From the NCBI RefSeq assembly GCF_033958435.1, contig NC_134138.1, positions 29,976,598-30,040,597 on the forward strand: a DNA stretch of 64,000 bases, in the 5' to 3' direction. A program made the position numbers and the translations under genes. Positions 46,701 through 54,760 of this stretch are shown in pieces. This stretch comes from Carettochelys insculpta. Lineage: Eukaryota > Chordata > Testudines > Carettochelyidae. Below the pieces are notes generated by a model. It was given only the letters and a program-made list of their open reading frames with translations. It was not told where the DNA came from and ran no database searches. The number at the start of each line of letters is the position of its first letter. Within the stretch, counting starts at the first letter, position 1.

Positions 46701-49032
46701 AGCGTTAGACTTACCGGTCTGTAAGTGCCAGGAATACCTCCTAAAGCCCTTTTTAAATATTGGAATCACGTTAGCTATCTTCCGGTCATTAGATACAGAA
46801 GCCGATTTAAAGGATAAGTTATAAACCACAATTAATAGTTCCACAATTTCACATTTAAAGTCTTTGAGAACTCTTAGGTGAATGACAACTCGTCTCAGTG
46901 ACTTATTATTACTACCAATTTGATCCAAAATCTCCACTAATGACCTCTCAATCTGGAACAATTCCTCAGACGTGTCACCCAAAAAGAATGGCTCAGGTTT
47001 GGGAATCTCTCTAACATCCTCAGCCATGAAGACTAAAGCAAACAATCCATTTAGTTTCTCCGCAACAGCTTTTTTTTATCATTTCTGAGTGCTCCCTTAG
47101 CATCTCAATAATCCAGTGACCTCACTAGTTCTTTAGCAGGCTTCCTGCTTCTGATGTACTGATTTAACTGACCAGAACTGCTGGCACCAGTATGCAAATG
47201 GAGGGTCTCGAAAATACAAATCGCCACTTATTTGCATATTCACTCACCAGCAGAGGCTTCTTCCAGCAGAAAAAAACCAGTGTAAACATGGTTCTGCTTG
47301 TGAAACCTCCCCTTTGTCGGCAGCCTCTTATGCCTGATTTTTTCCAGGCATAAGCAGCTGCCTACAAAGTGGGGGTTTGGCTGTCAGAGCCACGTTTACA
47401 CTGCTTTTCTTCTGCTGGCAGCAGCCTCTGCCAGCGAGCCAGTATGCAAATGAGCGTCCATTTACACTTTCGAGACCCTCCATTTGCATACTGCTGCTGA
47501 CAGTTCTGGTCAGTGTAACCATAGCCTTTGATATTACTATTTGAGTTTTTGGCTAACTGCTCTTCAAACTCATTTTGGCTTTACTTATTATGTTTGCACA
47601 CTTAACTTGACAGAATTTATGCTCCTTTCTATTTTTCTTGCTGTGATTTAACTTCCACTTTTTAAATTATGCTTTTTTATCTCTCATTGCTTCTTTCCCC
47701 TGGTTGTTAAACCACAATGGCACTTTTATGTTACTTTTTTTTAATTTAGGGTATACATTTAAGTTGGACCTCTATTATGCTGTCTTTGAAAAGCTTCCAT
47801 GCATCTTACAGGGTTTCATTTTTGGCACTGTACCTTTTAATTTCTGTTTAACTAACCTCATCTTTGTGCAGTTCCCCTTTGTGAAATTAAACACCACAGT
47901 GCTGGGCTGCTGAAGTGTTTTCCCTATCAAAGGGATGTTAAATTATATCACATTGTGGTCATTTTTTCTAAGTGGTCCAGTTATATTTACCTCTTGGACC
48001 AGATGCTGCCCTCTACTTAGGACTAAATCAAGAGTTGCCTCTCTCCTTGTGTGTTCCAAAATCAGCCGCTCCAATTAAGGTATCAAGAAATTTTATCTCT
48101 GCATCATCCCGTGATTAGGTGATATGTACCCAGTCAATACGGGGAGAGATGAAATGCCCCATTATTATTGAGTTTTTATTTTGGTACCTTCTCCAGGGGA
48201 AAAGGGATTATATTTCAGTTAACCGTAACAGAGTTTTATATAGCTAAACACTGTGAAAATAAGATTTCACTATTTACATACAATTATATCTTGGGGTTTA
48301 TTAGTAAATTTACACAGCTTGTACTATTTTCTGAGTAACGTATAAAAAGTGTATTAAGAATTTTACCTAATTTTGGATGAAAAATGTTACCCTATAGTTA
48401 ACTGATCAAAAGATCTCTGGCAAAATAATCCCTAAAGGCCAGCTAGAATACAGAAATATAGTTCACATACAAATTCTGTTTTTTTTCTTTCAAGAAATAA
48501 CATTAAAGATAAAAGTCTTACATGTAGAATGTACCCACACAATATTAAAAAGAGGATTTTCTCTATTTCACAATGCTCACACAACCAAAATGGAAGAACA
48601 GATTTAGAGAAGTAATCCAACAGGAACATACAGACAACATATCCTCACTAATGAAAGCAGTTTAGTTAAAAACTTGCCCTAATCTAAACTGCCCCAGCAA
48701 ATGCTGAAAATGCTTTCTACATATGCTATGATGCTCTTGGTCACCTCCAGCTGTATTATTACTATTTTTTTCTTAACAGCTAGCTGGTAGGAAGAGAGAT
48801 ATTGGCAATGCAAATGGAACAGAAGAGTAGGAAAAGGAAAGGTCTTTTTTCTTCTCACCTGCATATTCCTCAGTAGCTGAAAGATTTCCATAGTCCGAAA
48901 TACAATATCCTGCACGGTCTCTTGGCCAATTCGACAGAGAGAAGCTGTGTTCACTTCCCGGGCTGCTTGAGCCTGTGGTCCTGAGAAAGCACCAGGAGGC
49001 ATCCCTGCCCCAGCGAGAGGAGGAGTGGACAT
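20776..49032 (-). CDS. MED30: MED30, Mediator complex subunit 30 (4 coding exons)
   Basis: The coding sequence joins 49032-48859, 43364-43206, 38730-38620 and 20871-20776 on the minus strand, giving 179 residues plus a TGA stop. The N terminus begins [16 protein letters not shown] and contains [20 protein letters not shown], the C terminus ends [13 protein letters not shown], and both are recognisable as metazoan MED30 (about 178 aa). MED30 is a nuclear subunit of the Mediator coactivator, which bridges transcription factors and RNA polymerase II. The middle is helical ([21 protein letters not shown]), followed by an acidic linker and a Q/K-rich C-terminal helix that looks coiled-coil. All four exons are phase 0 with GT/AG borders and no frame break, so the gene looks intact. 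In human it lies between SLC30A8 and EXT1 (known); neither is visible here. The large introns are packed with transposons. Confidence 0.96.
21050..21409. mobile_element. MITE with CTTCAAAGT inverted repeats
   Basis: GGAGTATGTCTATACAGC start and TAGTGTAGATGGACCC end. Dense TTCGAAGT/ACTTCAAAGT inversions inside. Similar sequence continues to about 21510. Confidence 0.65.
21700..21892. mobile_element. hAT-like element right end
   Basis: Ends AAAGTTTGCTCACCCTGCCC, whose inverse GGGCAGGGTGAGCAAACTTT resembles the CAGGGGTGAGCAA end at 32450. The left border is not resolved. Confidence 0.4.
21893..22682. other. Unassigned MED30 flank/intron 3 sequence
   Basis: No exon or repeat boundary recognised. 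Confidence 0.4.
22727..22766 (-). ncRNA. Degenerate hammerhead-like motif in PLE family B tail
   Basis: On the minus strand: intact CTGATGA (22759-22765) and perfect stem II GTGGG/CCCAC with loop TCTTTA, but AGAA replaces GAAA. Its position 3' of the GIY-YIG frame links the motif to the PLE. Confidence 0.5.
22893..23314. mobile_element. 422-bp foldback MITE inside PLE family B
   Basis: Ends GGCTGGGTCTACATAGAG and inverse GGCTATGTCTCCATAGAG; long inverted arms including AGCTCTGCC/GGCAGAGCT and TTTGCATATTCCCAAAG segments. It interrupts the PLE after its tail, so it inserted later. Confidence 0.75.
23701..24780. other. Unassigned MED30 intron 3 sequence
   Basis: A MITE-type right end (GTAGTGTAGATGTGGCC) lies near 23976-23992, but its left partner is not clear. 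Otherwise nothing recognised. Confidence 0.35.
24785..24823. repeat. GA dinucleotide microsatellite
   Basis: About 39 bp of (GA)n with one AA interruption. Confidence 0.9.
25080..25100. repeat. Short (ACCA)n tetranucleotide tract
   Basis: About five CCAA units. Confidence 0.7.
25520..25627 (+). mobile_element. CR1 3' end fragment
   Basis: Ends GACTCGATGACCTCCTGAGG then CCTTTCCAGTTCTATGA, the CR1 3' terminus. Confidence 0.8.
25628..25702. repeat. GT dinucleotide microsatellite
   Basis: A G-run followed by about 33 uninterrupted GT units directly after a CR1 3' end. It explains His/Thr-repeat open frames on the minus strand. Confidence 0.97.
26021..26327. mobile_element. TIR MITE of the TACAGGTYGAA family
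   Basis: Starts TACAGGTCGAATTTCTCTAA and ends near CCAGACAAGTGAGGCTAAAC; interior collinear with 13655-13983. Confidence 0.65.
26325..28145 (+). mobile_element. Penelope-like retroelement (family A), degenerate RT and GIY-YIG
   Basis: It lies in MED30 intron 3, opposite to the gene. Frame 26330-26767 gives [20 protein letters not shown], then [17 protein letters not shown], then [13 protein letters not shown]. After a stop near 26765 comes [19 protein letters not shown] and [14 protein letters not shown], the PLE reverse transcriptase core. A stop lies right after MAP. The linker is frameshifted and carries an A-run near 27250. The C-terminal frame at 27628-28014 reads [20 protein letters not shown], the GIY-YIG endonuclease, ending LAHYRG. 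The family A tail follows (28070-28145). Stops and shifts make it inactive. PLEs use an RT related to telomerase plus this endonuclease (known). Confidence 0.92.
27628..28014 (+). pseudogene. PLE GIY-YIG endonuclease domain
   Basis: An open 128-residue frame with I-Y-A-I then [20 protein letters not shown], the GIY-YIG module, then [20 protein letters not shown] and an aromatic C terminus. It is the longest PLE-derived frame still open, but it is cut off from the RT by stops and shifts. Confidence 0.8.
28146..29058. other. Unassigned MED30 intron 3 sequence
   Basis: No exon or repeat boundary recognised. Confidence 0.4.
29072..29314. mobile_element. Inverted PLE family B tail array with 13-bp TSD
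   Basis: A minus-oriented arm (about 29072-29155), a short plus-oriented fragment (about 29155-29193) and a complete plus-oriented arm to 29314. TTCTGAGCAACCG flanks both sides exactly (29059-29071 and 29315-29327). Confidence 0.85.
29195..29232 (+). ncRNA. Hammerhead-like motif
   Basis: CTGATGA (29195-29201), imperfect stem II (GTGAG/CCCAT), GAAA (29219-29222), then GC-TCAT-GC stem III and TC at the expected cleavage position. Confidence 0.55.
29399..30222. mobile_element. Pogo-like TIR element with GC-rich core
   Basis: Left ACAGTAAGCTCTCTTTTAAC and right inverse ACAGTAAACTCTTCCATATC flank a very GC-rich core. Overlapping open frames on both strands in the core are compositional; no transposase motif seen. 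Confidence 0.6.
30223..32080. other. Unassigned AT-rich MED30 intron 3 sequence
   Basis: No exon, RNA gene or repeat boundary recognised on either strand. Confidence 0.4.
32083..32620. mobile_element. hAT-like repeat fragments
   Basis: Two adjacent starts, GCAGGGCTATCTTTAGGGGG (about 32083) and CACAGGGGTGAGCAAGACAG (about 32449), resemble hAT CAGGGG-type ends. Opposite ends are not clear. Confidence 0.4.
32621..33359. other. Unassigned intron sequence
   Basis: Nothing recognised. Confidence 0.4.
33369..33817. mobile_element. 449-bp foldback MITE
   Basis: TTGTCTACACTA inverted ends, inner palindrome at ACTCCTCAAAATTTTGAGGAGT, arms rich in ACTTCGAAGT. CTG occurs on both flanks. Confidence 0.8.
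34404..34632. mobile_element. Half copy of the foldback MITE
   Basis: Begins at TGAGGAGTAAAGGGAC, the centre of the foldback family, and runs to GTGTAGACATAACC before TTA. Only one arm is present. Confidence 0.75.
34870..36185 (+). mobile_element. CR1 fragment split by a MITE
   Basis: CR1 3' region in two blocks, 34870-35107 and 35721-36185 (AAAGAGCAACAAAGGTGACT, then AAGCACTGGAACAAATTACC, ending near ATACTTATATGATTATT). The blocks are collinear across the insertion. Confidence 0.85.
35108..35720. mobile_element. MITE inserted in CR1
   Basis: Starts GGCTACAGGTACACAACC and ends TACTGTAGACGTAGCC. AATTCGATTTTATAA-type sequence flanks a GC-rich core (35270-35500). Confidence 0.65.
36186..36957. 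other. Unassigned AT-rich intron sequence
   Basis: No exon or repeat boundary recognised. Confidence 0.4.
36959..37130. repeat. Perfect 33-bp inverted repeat
   Basis: 36959-36991 is the exact inverse of 37098-37130 (core ATCAGAATAAAGTTGTGGAT), separated by 106 bp. Related sequence occurs at 34640-34720. Confidence 0.85.
37146..38214. mobile_element. Pogo/Tigger-like element with GC-rich core
   Basis: ATACAGCCATACCCTGAGAT at the left and inverse ATACAGTCTTCCCCCACCTA at the right; subterminal ACTTACAAGGA and GACTTACAAGAA. The core at 37260-37920 is about 70% GC with overlapping frames on both strands and no recognised domain. Confidence 0.55.
38620..38730 (-). CDS. MED30: MED30 third coding exon (residues 112-148)
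   Basis: This 111-bp exon was found by splice-site and homology reading. The acceptor is CCTTCACAG before CAA and the donor is AAG|GTAACA. It encodes [17 protein letters not shown], then a short linker, then [16 protein letters not shown]. The linker after DDRG appears a couple of residues different in length from the mammalian protein as I remember it, which would account for 179 against 178 residues; that comparison is from memory. Confidence 0.93.
38893..38985 (-). mobile_element. Single PLE family A tail
   Basis: CAGTCAAGTAGCACTTTAAA, then GACTAACAAAATAATTTATT, then GACAGACCCACTTCTTCAGA: one arm only, minus orientation, just upstream of MED30 exon 3 in the transcript (intron 2). Confidence 0.85.
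38986..40554. other. Unassigned MED30 intron 2 sequence
   Basis: No exon or repeat boundary recognised. Confidence 0.4.
40555..40842. mobile_element. DNA transposon fragment (GGATGTAAAATCC-type end)
   Basis: The right end GGTTAACAACTTAAACAGGA then TTTTACATCCCTA is well preserved; the left end is decayed. GC-rich core. Confidence 0.45.
41380..43040 (+). mobile_element. CR1 LINE, RT to 3' end
   Basis: A 1.7-kb 5'-truncated CR1. The segment ACACAAATCCATGGGTCTGG begins the RT region; TTCAACATCTTTATCGATGA is the FNIFIDEL part; AAATTTGCAGATTGGACTAA replaces the FADDTKL codons. The 3' end is GACCTCCTGAGGTTCCTTCC. Stops and frameshifts throughout. Confidence 0.9.
43206..43364 (-). CDS. MED30: MED30 second coding exon (residues 59-111)
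   Basis: This 159-bp exon encodes 53 residues starting [19 protein letters not shown] and ending GLDPVPIE. The acceptor is TTTTCAAG before CTA (Leu), and the donor is GAG|GTAAGT, matching consensus. It contains the central helical region with the conserved [15 protein letters not shown] segment. It lies just to the right of a CR1 copy that ends near 43040, so that insertion sits wholly within the intron downstream of this exon. Confidence 0.95.
43843..44460. mobile_element. Pogo-like element, ACAGTAAACCCTTG ends
   Basis: ATACAGTAAACCCTTGGTTT start, GC-rich core 43970-44240, and a second CAGTAAACCCTTG at 44367, so two related copies may be nested. Confidence 0.5.
45975..46108. mobile_element. 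106-bp insertion with 14-bp TSD inside CR1
   Basis: TTTGTATGTATAGT (45975-45988) and TTTGTATGTACAGT (46095-46108) flank 106 bp absent from the CR1 consensus order. The insert ends TGATGATGAG, like a LINE or SINE tail microsatellite. Confidence 0.75.
47155..47526. mobile_element. Palindromic MITE inside CR1
   Basis: Inverted arms TGACCAGAACTGCTGG and CAGTTCTGGTCA with TGCATA-containing inner segments, centred near 47340. The right end is GTGTAACCATAGCC. Confidence 0.75.
48859..49032 (-). CDS. MED30: MED30 first coding exon (residues 1-58)
   Basis: The exon encodes the Pro/Gly/Ala-rich N terminus and the conserved segment ending [11 protein letters not shown]. It ends exactly on a codon at CAG|GTGAGA, a strong donor. 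ATG at 49032 is chosen because it starts the conserved MSTPPL sequence. Just upstream on the minus strand is a long T-rich pyrimidine tract followed by AG dinucleotides within about 10 nt of the ATG, which looks like a splice acceptor. The surrounding DNA is AT-rich and is not a promoter-like island. Confidence 0.95.
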
Positions 49033-49800
49033 TGTCTAACTTCAATCAATCCCAGAAAGGAAAAAAAAAAAATGCTGCACATAAACAGAGAAAAAGATGC
49101 TGAAGTATTGTTCATGAGGTCTCAGTTAAAATCTTTAAAATTACAATCCCTTTTCCAATTATATTCCTACCCCAAACATGAAAATCAAACTATACTGCTA
49201 AATGGACAAAAGACAGGTGGGTATTTTAAGCATCAGATTTGAAATACCTCAATGTGGACAAGACAGGTCCTAGGATGTTTTTCCTGTATGGAGGAGTTCA
49301 TCCTAATGCCTTTTACCAAAACTTCTTTCACTCCACTGTTGTTTTTTATATCAGCCCAATTGCTGGATTTGCCACTTCAGAAGTGACTGTTTTTCACTCA
49401 ACATATATAATCTGTATATTGGCTTTGGACTGAAAGGTGTAATAAAGGTTTAAATGAAAAAATACCTAGATATAGAATTTATTTTATTTTGGTTTATCAA
49501 GCTCCTTTTTAGCACTCTAGATCTTTACGCACTGAACAAACGTCTAGAGAAAAAGACAATCAGGCCCCAAAAACATTCCATTCCAAGGAAGATTTTGTGT
49601 GATTCCAGGGCACCATGTCACAGCAGTAGGGGTTGCCCACCAGAAGCTAAGTGGGAAGGGATGACATAACACATAGACATAACTACTCAGTTATGTCGGG
49701 TTGCACCATAGCCAGTGGGGCTGGGGGAAGGGAAAGAGCTATCAATCCCCATCCTTTCCCTCCAGCTGGAATACACTTAAGGGTCATGCATGTTGAATAG

Positions 49801-49980
49801 TAACAGAGAGAAAGCCATGCTAGTCTATATACTATGAAAACAAAAAAGCAGTCCAGTAGCACTTTAAAGACTAACAAAATAATTTATTAGGTGATGAGCT
49901 TTTGTCGTCTGTCCCATGTCACCATATAAATTATTTTGTTAGTCTTTAAAGTGCTACTGGACTGCTTTTTTGTTTTCATA
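49801..49980. mobile_element. Inverted dimer of PLE family A tail, centre deleted
   Basis: A minus-oriented arm with full terminal segment (49801-49907) and a shorter plus-oriented arm to 49980. No clear target duplication seen. Confidence 0.75.
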
Positions 49981-50369
49981 TTTTAGGGTCACTGGACTTT
50001 GAAGACTGGGACATAATGGGAGGTTGGGGAGGAGACTGATCCCTTATGCTCCTACTCCATGCAGGGAAAGGTCAGTCCCAGACCCAGGGAGACAGAAAAC
50101 ACAGTCCTTTAATACTAGACTCCTGAGAGGTGGAAGTGTCAGCCAGACACCTTGAGGGCAGTTGCTCTGAGGTAGGCAAAAATCTTCTAGAAAGGTAAAT
50201 TAAATTTACCCAGACAAGTTTTATAACAAGTTACATTAAAACCACTTGCAAAGTCAATACAAACTAAATTTTCAAACAATGACTTGTTTATACTGCTCTA
50301 TGTACTATATATTTTAGAGAGCCTATCTGTCTGATCAAGAACTTCTAAACTGTAAGAGCTAGGATCACC

Positions 50370-50480
50370 AAATTCAGTCATGTTAGTCTGTATCTTCAAA
50401 AACAACAAGAAGTTCTTTGGCACCTGATAGACTAACGGATATTTTGAAGCATAAGTTTTCATGGGCAAAGACCCGCTTCC
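50370..50480 (-). mobile_element. Single PLE family B tail
   Basis: ATGTTAGTCTGTATCTTCAA, then GATAGACTAACGGATATTTT, then GGGCAAAGACCCGCTTCCTC. The hammerhead core is lost. Confidence 0.8.
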
Positions 50481-50489
50481 TCTTATCAT

Positions 50490-51130
50490 AACTTAAATCA
50501 ATGTAAGCGTTTGGTTGTGCCAGGAAGACGCGACATGCTTGGAATGGGACTGCTTCTCATAAAGCCAAACAGAAAAGAGTCAGAATCACCAAATCAACTA
50601 CAGTCCTCAAAATTCACATAAGTGGCCGAATGTTGAAAAGGATTGAACCAAGATGAATCATAAACATAGGATGAACCTGGAAAAGGGTTGTTTCTCAATC
50701 AATCTTACAGAAAAGAAAGAAACCAGAGAAATTTGGAGTAGTGGTCTGTTTTGCACAGCTAAATCAATACTTGAGGTTTGAAAACTAGAAGATAATTTTA
50801 TTCAGAACCAAATTGACTGCAGCCCATTTTTGTTCAAACATAGAAAATGATATGAGTTTATAGGGATGAAGAAAAAAAATACTACATTTTTGAGAAATAC
50901 AATACTTTAAATAAAGCATGTACTTTTTCCTTTTATTAAAAAAATTAACAAAGTTAAGGACCCAAGCAACGCACGTGAATCTGCTGCTATACTACACACT
51001 GAAATGTATGTACAATATTTATATTCCAATTTATTTATTTTAATCATATGGCAAAGATGAAAAAGTAAGCAATATTTCAGTAATAGTGGGTTGTGACACT
51101 TGTATTTTTGTCTCTGATTTTTGAAGCAAG
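50490..51130. other. Unassigned AT-rich sequence upstream of MED30 ATG
   Basis: No exon recognised. Confidence 0.4.
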
Positions 51131-51360
51131 TACAGTAAACCCTTGAGAAGCGTGACTTCACTTGTGCTCTTTCCTCAGTGCAAATCGAAATCACCCCGGC
51201 CTCCAGCCCCCAGCTGGGAGAGAGCCCGGTGGGTACACAGCTGCTTGCAGCACTGTTTCTCCCCCCACCCCCAATTTACATGAAATTTGATTTACGCAGA
51301 GTTGCCCAGGACCCAACTTCCAGGTACAACCTCCATGTACATCGAGGGATTACCGTAGTT
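51131..51360. mobile_element. Pogo-like MITE abutting the CpG island
   Basis: ACAGTAAACCCTTGAGAAGC at the left and inverse ACGGTAATCCCTCGATGTAC at the right. Confidence 0.65.
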
Positions 51361-51857
51361 TTTTAAAAAGGTGAGACTTGGGCTGGGGGTATGCAAGTCA
51401 AAGCAGCTCCCGGACGGGTGTGCAGCGTGCTGGAGGACTTGATCTGGGCAGCCACTGGACAAGGGGACTGGAGGGAGGGGACAGTCCTCTACTTCACAGG
51501 GAGGGGAGAATTTCTCATCTGCGGGGAATACAGTGTGTGCGGCGGGGAGGGGGGTCGTCGATCCAAATCTCTCCTAAGGCAGGGCAGTCTCAACGCCAGT
51601 GCCAGGTGAGGGGGAAAAGACGCCCTCCCCTCCTTGGGGGGGTCCTGACCCGAGGGGAGGGGCAATCCACGACCGGGGGGGGGGGAGGGGAATGGATCTG
51701 TGACCTCAGCAGGGGAGTGGTGGTCGGGACTCCCGATACCCCGGGGGTGGGGCAGTGCACTACTCCCGGGGGAGGGAGGAGGGGAACGGTAGGACTCCTC
51801 CGCGCCGCGGAGGTTGCGAAGCGGGGTACATTCGTACACCGCTGCTGAGCTACTTAC

Positions 51858-52000
51858 GTAGGATGCGGGTGACTCCCCCGTTCGAGGGGGGAGGGGAGAG
51901 GGAAACGACAGGTGTCTCTAGTTACCTTGGAAAACAGCCAGGTGGAAGGAGAACGACCGGGCCACAGAGAAAAGAGGCGGGAGCGAGAGCGGGTGGGAAG
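51858..52000 (-). other. Possible untranslated first exon of MED30
   Basis: If transcription starts near the CRE and GC boxes, minus-strand RNA would meet splice donors at 51926/51925 (CCAAG|GTAACT) or 51858/51857 (CTAC|GTAAGT). The 49032 exon has an acceptor-like sequence just upstream of its ATG. This is a prediction from splice motifs and island position only; exact ends are unknown. Confidence 0.35.
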
Positions 52001-52008
52001 TGACGTCA
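52001..52008. promoter_or_regulatory. CRE palindrome TGACGTCA
   Basis: A perfect eight-base CREB/ATF site inside the CpG island, next to Sp/KLF-type GC boxes. Such pairs are common near transcription starts of housekeeping genes. Confidence 0.6.
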
Positions 52009-52464
52009 GAGGAAGGGGCGGGGGCGGGCGAGGGCGGCGGCTGGGAGGTGGCAGCTGCGGAGGGAACGTTGGCGACGCGGTGTTGCGCGGCTAGAGTAGT
52101 TCCTGACAGTCCTTCGTATCCTCCTCGCGGTGCCGACCCACGAGCTCTAGCGCGGTGTACTGCCCGCAGCGGGGCTTCCGCTTCCTGCCGTAGCGCAACC
52201 GGTCCGAAGGTTGGGGGCGTGGGTTAAATGCGGGGCTGTTCCCTGCTGGGTTTAGGGCCAGCTTCGGGGTGCTCGTGCTGCGCGTGTTCGTGTCTGGCTG
52301 TGCCCTTGCGTGGGCTGGACATTGTCCTGTCTAAACCAGGTCTGATGCGACGGGGCTGGGAGAGTCGGGGCTGCGGCAAAGATCTCCTTGTATGCCAGGG
52401 TGCTGGTTTCCATCGGCCCAGGTCAGAAAGGGAGGATCAATTTCTTCTCACCTGTCCTGTTCTC

Positions 52465-52506
52465 CAAAATATCTGTTAGCCTACAAGGTGCTACCCCTCT
52501 GAGAGA
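52465..52506 (+). mobile_element. Tiny internally deleted PLE tail
   Basis: AAATATCTGTTAGCCTACAA followed directly by GGTGCTACCCCTCTGAGA; the middle of the tail is missing. Confidence 0.55.
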
Positions 52507-52534
52507 TGAGGACTAGATTGTTTTTTTAACTAAT

Positions 52535-53070
52535 GGAGGTAATGGGTCCCATATGAGGAGAGGCTAGAGAAACTGGGACTTTTCAGTCTGGAAAAAAGGA
52601 GACTGAGGGGCAGTATGATAGAAGTATATAAAATCATGAATGGTGTGGAGAAAGTGAATACAGGAAAGTTATTTACTTGTTCCCATAATATAAGAACTAG
52701 AGGACACCAAATGAAATTAATGGACAGCAGGTTCAAAACTAATAAAAGAAAGCTTTTCTTCATACAGTGCACAGTCAACCTGTGGAACTCCTTGCCAGAG
52801 GATGCTGTGAAGGCCAGGACTCTTAATAGAGTTTAAAAGAGCTCGATAAATATTTGGAGGCTAGGTCCATAGATGGCTGTTAGCAAGGGGTAAGGGATGG
52901 TGTCTAGCTTTTTGTCGCAGGCTGGAGATGGATGGCAGGAGACAAATCACTTGATCATTGTCTTTGGTTCACCTCCTCTGGGACACCTGGTATTGGCTAC
53001 TGTGGGCAGACAGAATACTGGACTAGATGGACCTTTGGTCTGACCCAGTATGGCCATTCTTATGTTCTTA
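52535..53070 (+). mobile_element. CR1 3' end
   Basis: GAGGAGAGGCTAGAGAAACT through GGTCTGACCCAGTATGGCCA to TCTTATGTTCTTA, a classical CR1 3' terminus. Confidence 0.9.
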
Positions 53071-53071
53071 T

Positions 53072-54760
53072 CATAGAATCACAGAATACTAGGACTGGGA
53101 GGGACCTCGAGAGGCCATCGAGTCCAGCCCCCGTGCCCCAATGGCAGGACCAAGTACTGTCTCAACCATCCCTGATAGACATCTACCTAACCTGTTCTTA
53201 AATATCTCCAGTGATGGAGATTCCTCAGCCTCCATTGGCAATTTATTCCACTGTTTGGCCACCCTGACAGTTAAGAACTTTTTCCTTGTGTCCAACCTAA
53301 ACCTCCCTTGCTGCAGTTTAAGTCCATTGCCTCTTGCTCTATCCTCAGAGGCCAAAAAGAACAAGTTTTCTCCCTCCTCTTTGACACCCTTTTAGATACC
53401 TGAAAACCACTATTATGTCTCCCCTCAATCTTCTCTTTTCCAAACTAAACAAGCCTGATTCTTTCAGCCTTTTGTCATAGGTCACATTCTCTAGACCTTT
53501 AATCATCTTTGTCATTCTTTTCTGGACCCTCTCCTAATTTCTCCACATCTTTTTTGAACTGCGGTGCCGAGAACTGGACACAATACTCCAGCTGAGGCCT
53601 AACCAGCGCAGAGTAGAGCGGAAGAATGACTTCTCATGTCTTGTTCACAGCACACCTGTTCATGCATCCCAGAATCATGTTTGATTTTTTTGCAACAGCA
53701 TCACATTGTTGACTCATATTTAGCTTGTGGTCCACTATAACCTCTAGATCCCTTTCTGCTGTTGTCATTCCTAGACAGCCTGTCCTCATTCTGTATGTAT
53801 GAAACTGATTGTTCTTTCCCAAGTAGAGCACTTTGGATTTATCCTTACTAAACTTCATCTTGTTTACCTCAGATCATTTCTCCAATTTATCCAGATCATT
53901 TTGAATTGTGACCCTATCCTCCAAAGCAGTTGCAGTCCCTCCCAGCTTGGTATCATCTGCAGACTTAATAAGCATACTTTCTATGCCAATATCTAAATCA
54001 AAAGCAATGAGGGGTCCTGTGGCACCTTATAGACAAACAGAAATGTATGAGCATAAGCTTTCATGGGCAAAGACAAAGTGGGTCTTTGCCCACAAAAGCT
54101 TATGCTCATACATTTCTGTTAGTCTGTAAGGTGCCACGGGACCCCTCGTTGCTTTTGCAGCTCTAGACTAACATGGCTACCCCTCTGATACTTGAATATC
54201 TAAATTGTTGATGAAGATATTGAACAGAACCAGTCCTAACACAGACCCCTGCAGAACCCCACTTGTTACACTTTTCCAGCAGGATTGAGAACCATTAAGA
54301 CCTACTCTCTGAGTAGGGTTATCCAGACAGTTATGCATCCACCTTATATTAGCCTCATCTAAAGTGTATTTGCCTAGTTTTTTTTATAAGAATATCATGT
54401 GAGATCATATCAGATGCTTTACTAAAGTCTAGGTATACCACATCTACTACTTCTTCCCTGTCCACAAGGCTCGTTATCCTATCAAAGAAAGCTATCAGAT
54501 TAGTTTGACATGATTTCTTCTTTACAAATCCATGCTGGCTATTCCCTATCATCTTACCACCTTCCAAGTGTTTGCAGATGATTTCTTTAATTACCTGCCC
54601 CATTATCTTTCCTGGCACAGAAGTTAAGCTGACTGGCCTGTAGTTTCCTGGGTTATTCTTATTCCCGTTTTTATAGATGGGCACTATATTTGCCCTTTTT
54701 CAGTCTTCTGGAATCTCTCCTGTCTCCCATGATTTTCCGCTACTTGTAGTGGTACAGTCT
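53072..54760 (-). mobile_element. CR1 LINE, opposite orientation, with a PLE dimer inside
   Basis: The 3' end TCATAGAATCACAGAATACT (inverse) touches the 3' end of the plus-strand CR1. RT frame 54684-54355 reads [20 protein letters not shown], then GNSQHGFVKKKSCQTNLIAF and VVDVVYLDFSKASD, the CR1 RT. A PLE dimer interrupts it at 53999-54194. Confidence 0.92.
53999..54194. mobile_element. Inverted PLE family B dimer with 11-bp TSD in CR1
   Basis: Short arm 53999-54074 (minus) and long arm 54075-54194 (plus). AATATCTAAAT flanks both sides (53988-53998 and 54195-54205). Stem II and III of the hammerhead are kept, but CTGATGA is lost at the junction. Confidence 0.9.

Larger units (their letters stand above)
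45125..48200 (-). mobile_element. CR1 LINE, about 3 kb, with two later insertions
   Basis: The 3' end is at 45125 (inverse of a CTAGATGGACCTTTGGTATG-like tail). RT fragments at 46455-46186 read [20 protein letters not shown] then [16 protein letters not shown] and KFDDDTKLL (FADD changed to FDDD); at 46699-46466 [20 protein letters not shown] and [14 protein letters not shown]. Sequence continues upstream past a MITE at 47155-47526 to about 48200, into the endonuclease end (GTACCCAGTCAATACGGGGA). Inactive. Confidence 0.9.
51380..52380. promoter_or_regulatory. CpG island, probable MED30 promoter
   Basis: A GC- and CpG-rich block stands out from AT-rich flanks. It contains tandem GC boxes (GGGGCGGGGGCGGGCG at 52015-52030) and a perfect CRE palindrome TGACGTCA at 52001-52008. 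On the minus strand, donor-like sites occur at CCAAG|GTAACT (exon side ending at 51926) and CTAC|GTAAGT (ending at 51858). These could splice a non-coding first exon to the acceptor-like sequence before the MED30 ATG. A divergent plus-strand transcript is also possible. Assignment to MED30 is inferred from position and orientation. Confidence 0.65.

Noticed and set aside
51378..51848. A 156-residue plus-strand frame in the CpG island
   Set aside because: Gly/Arg-rich low-complexity translation of G-rich DNA; no homology seen.
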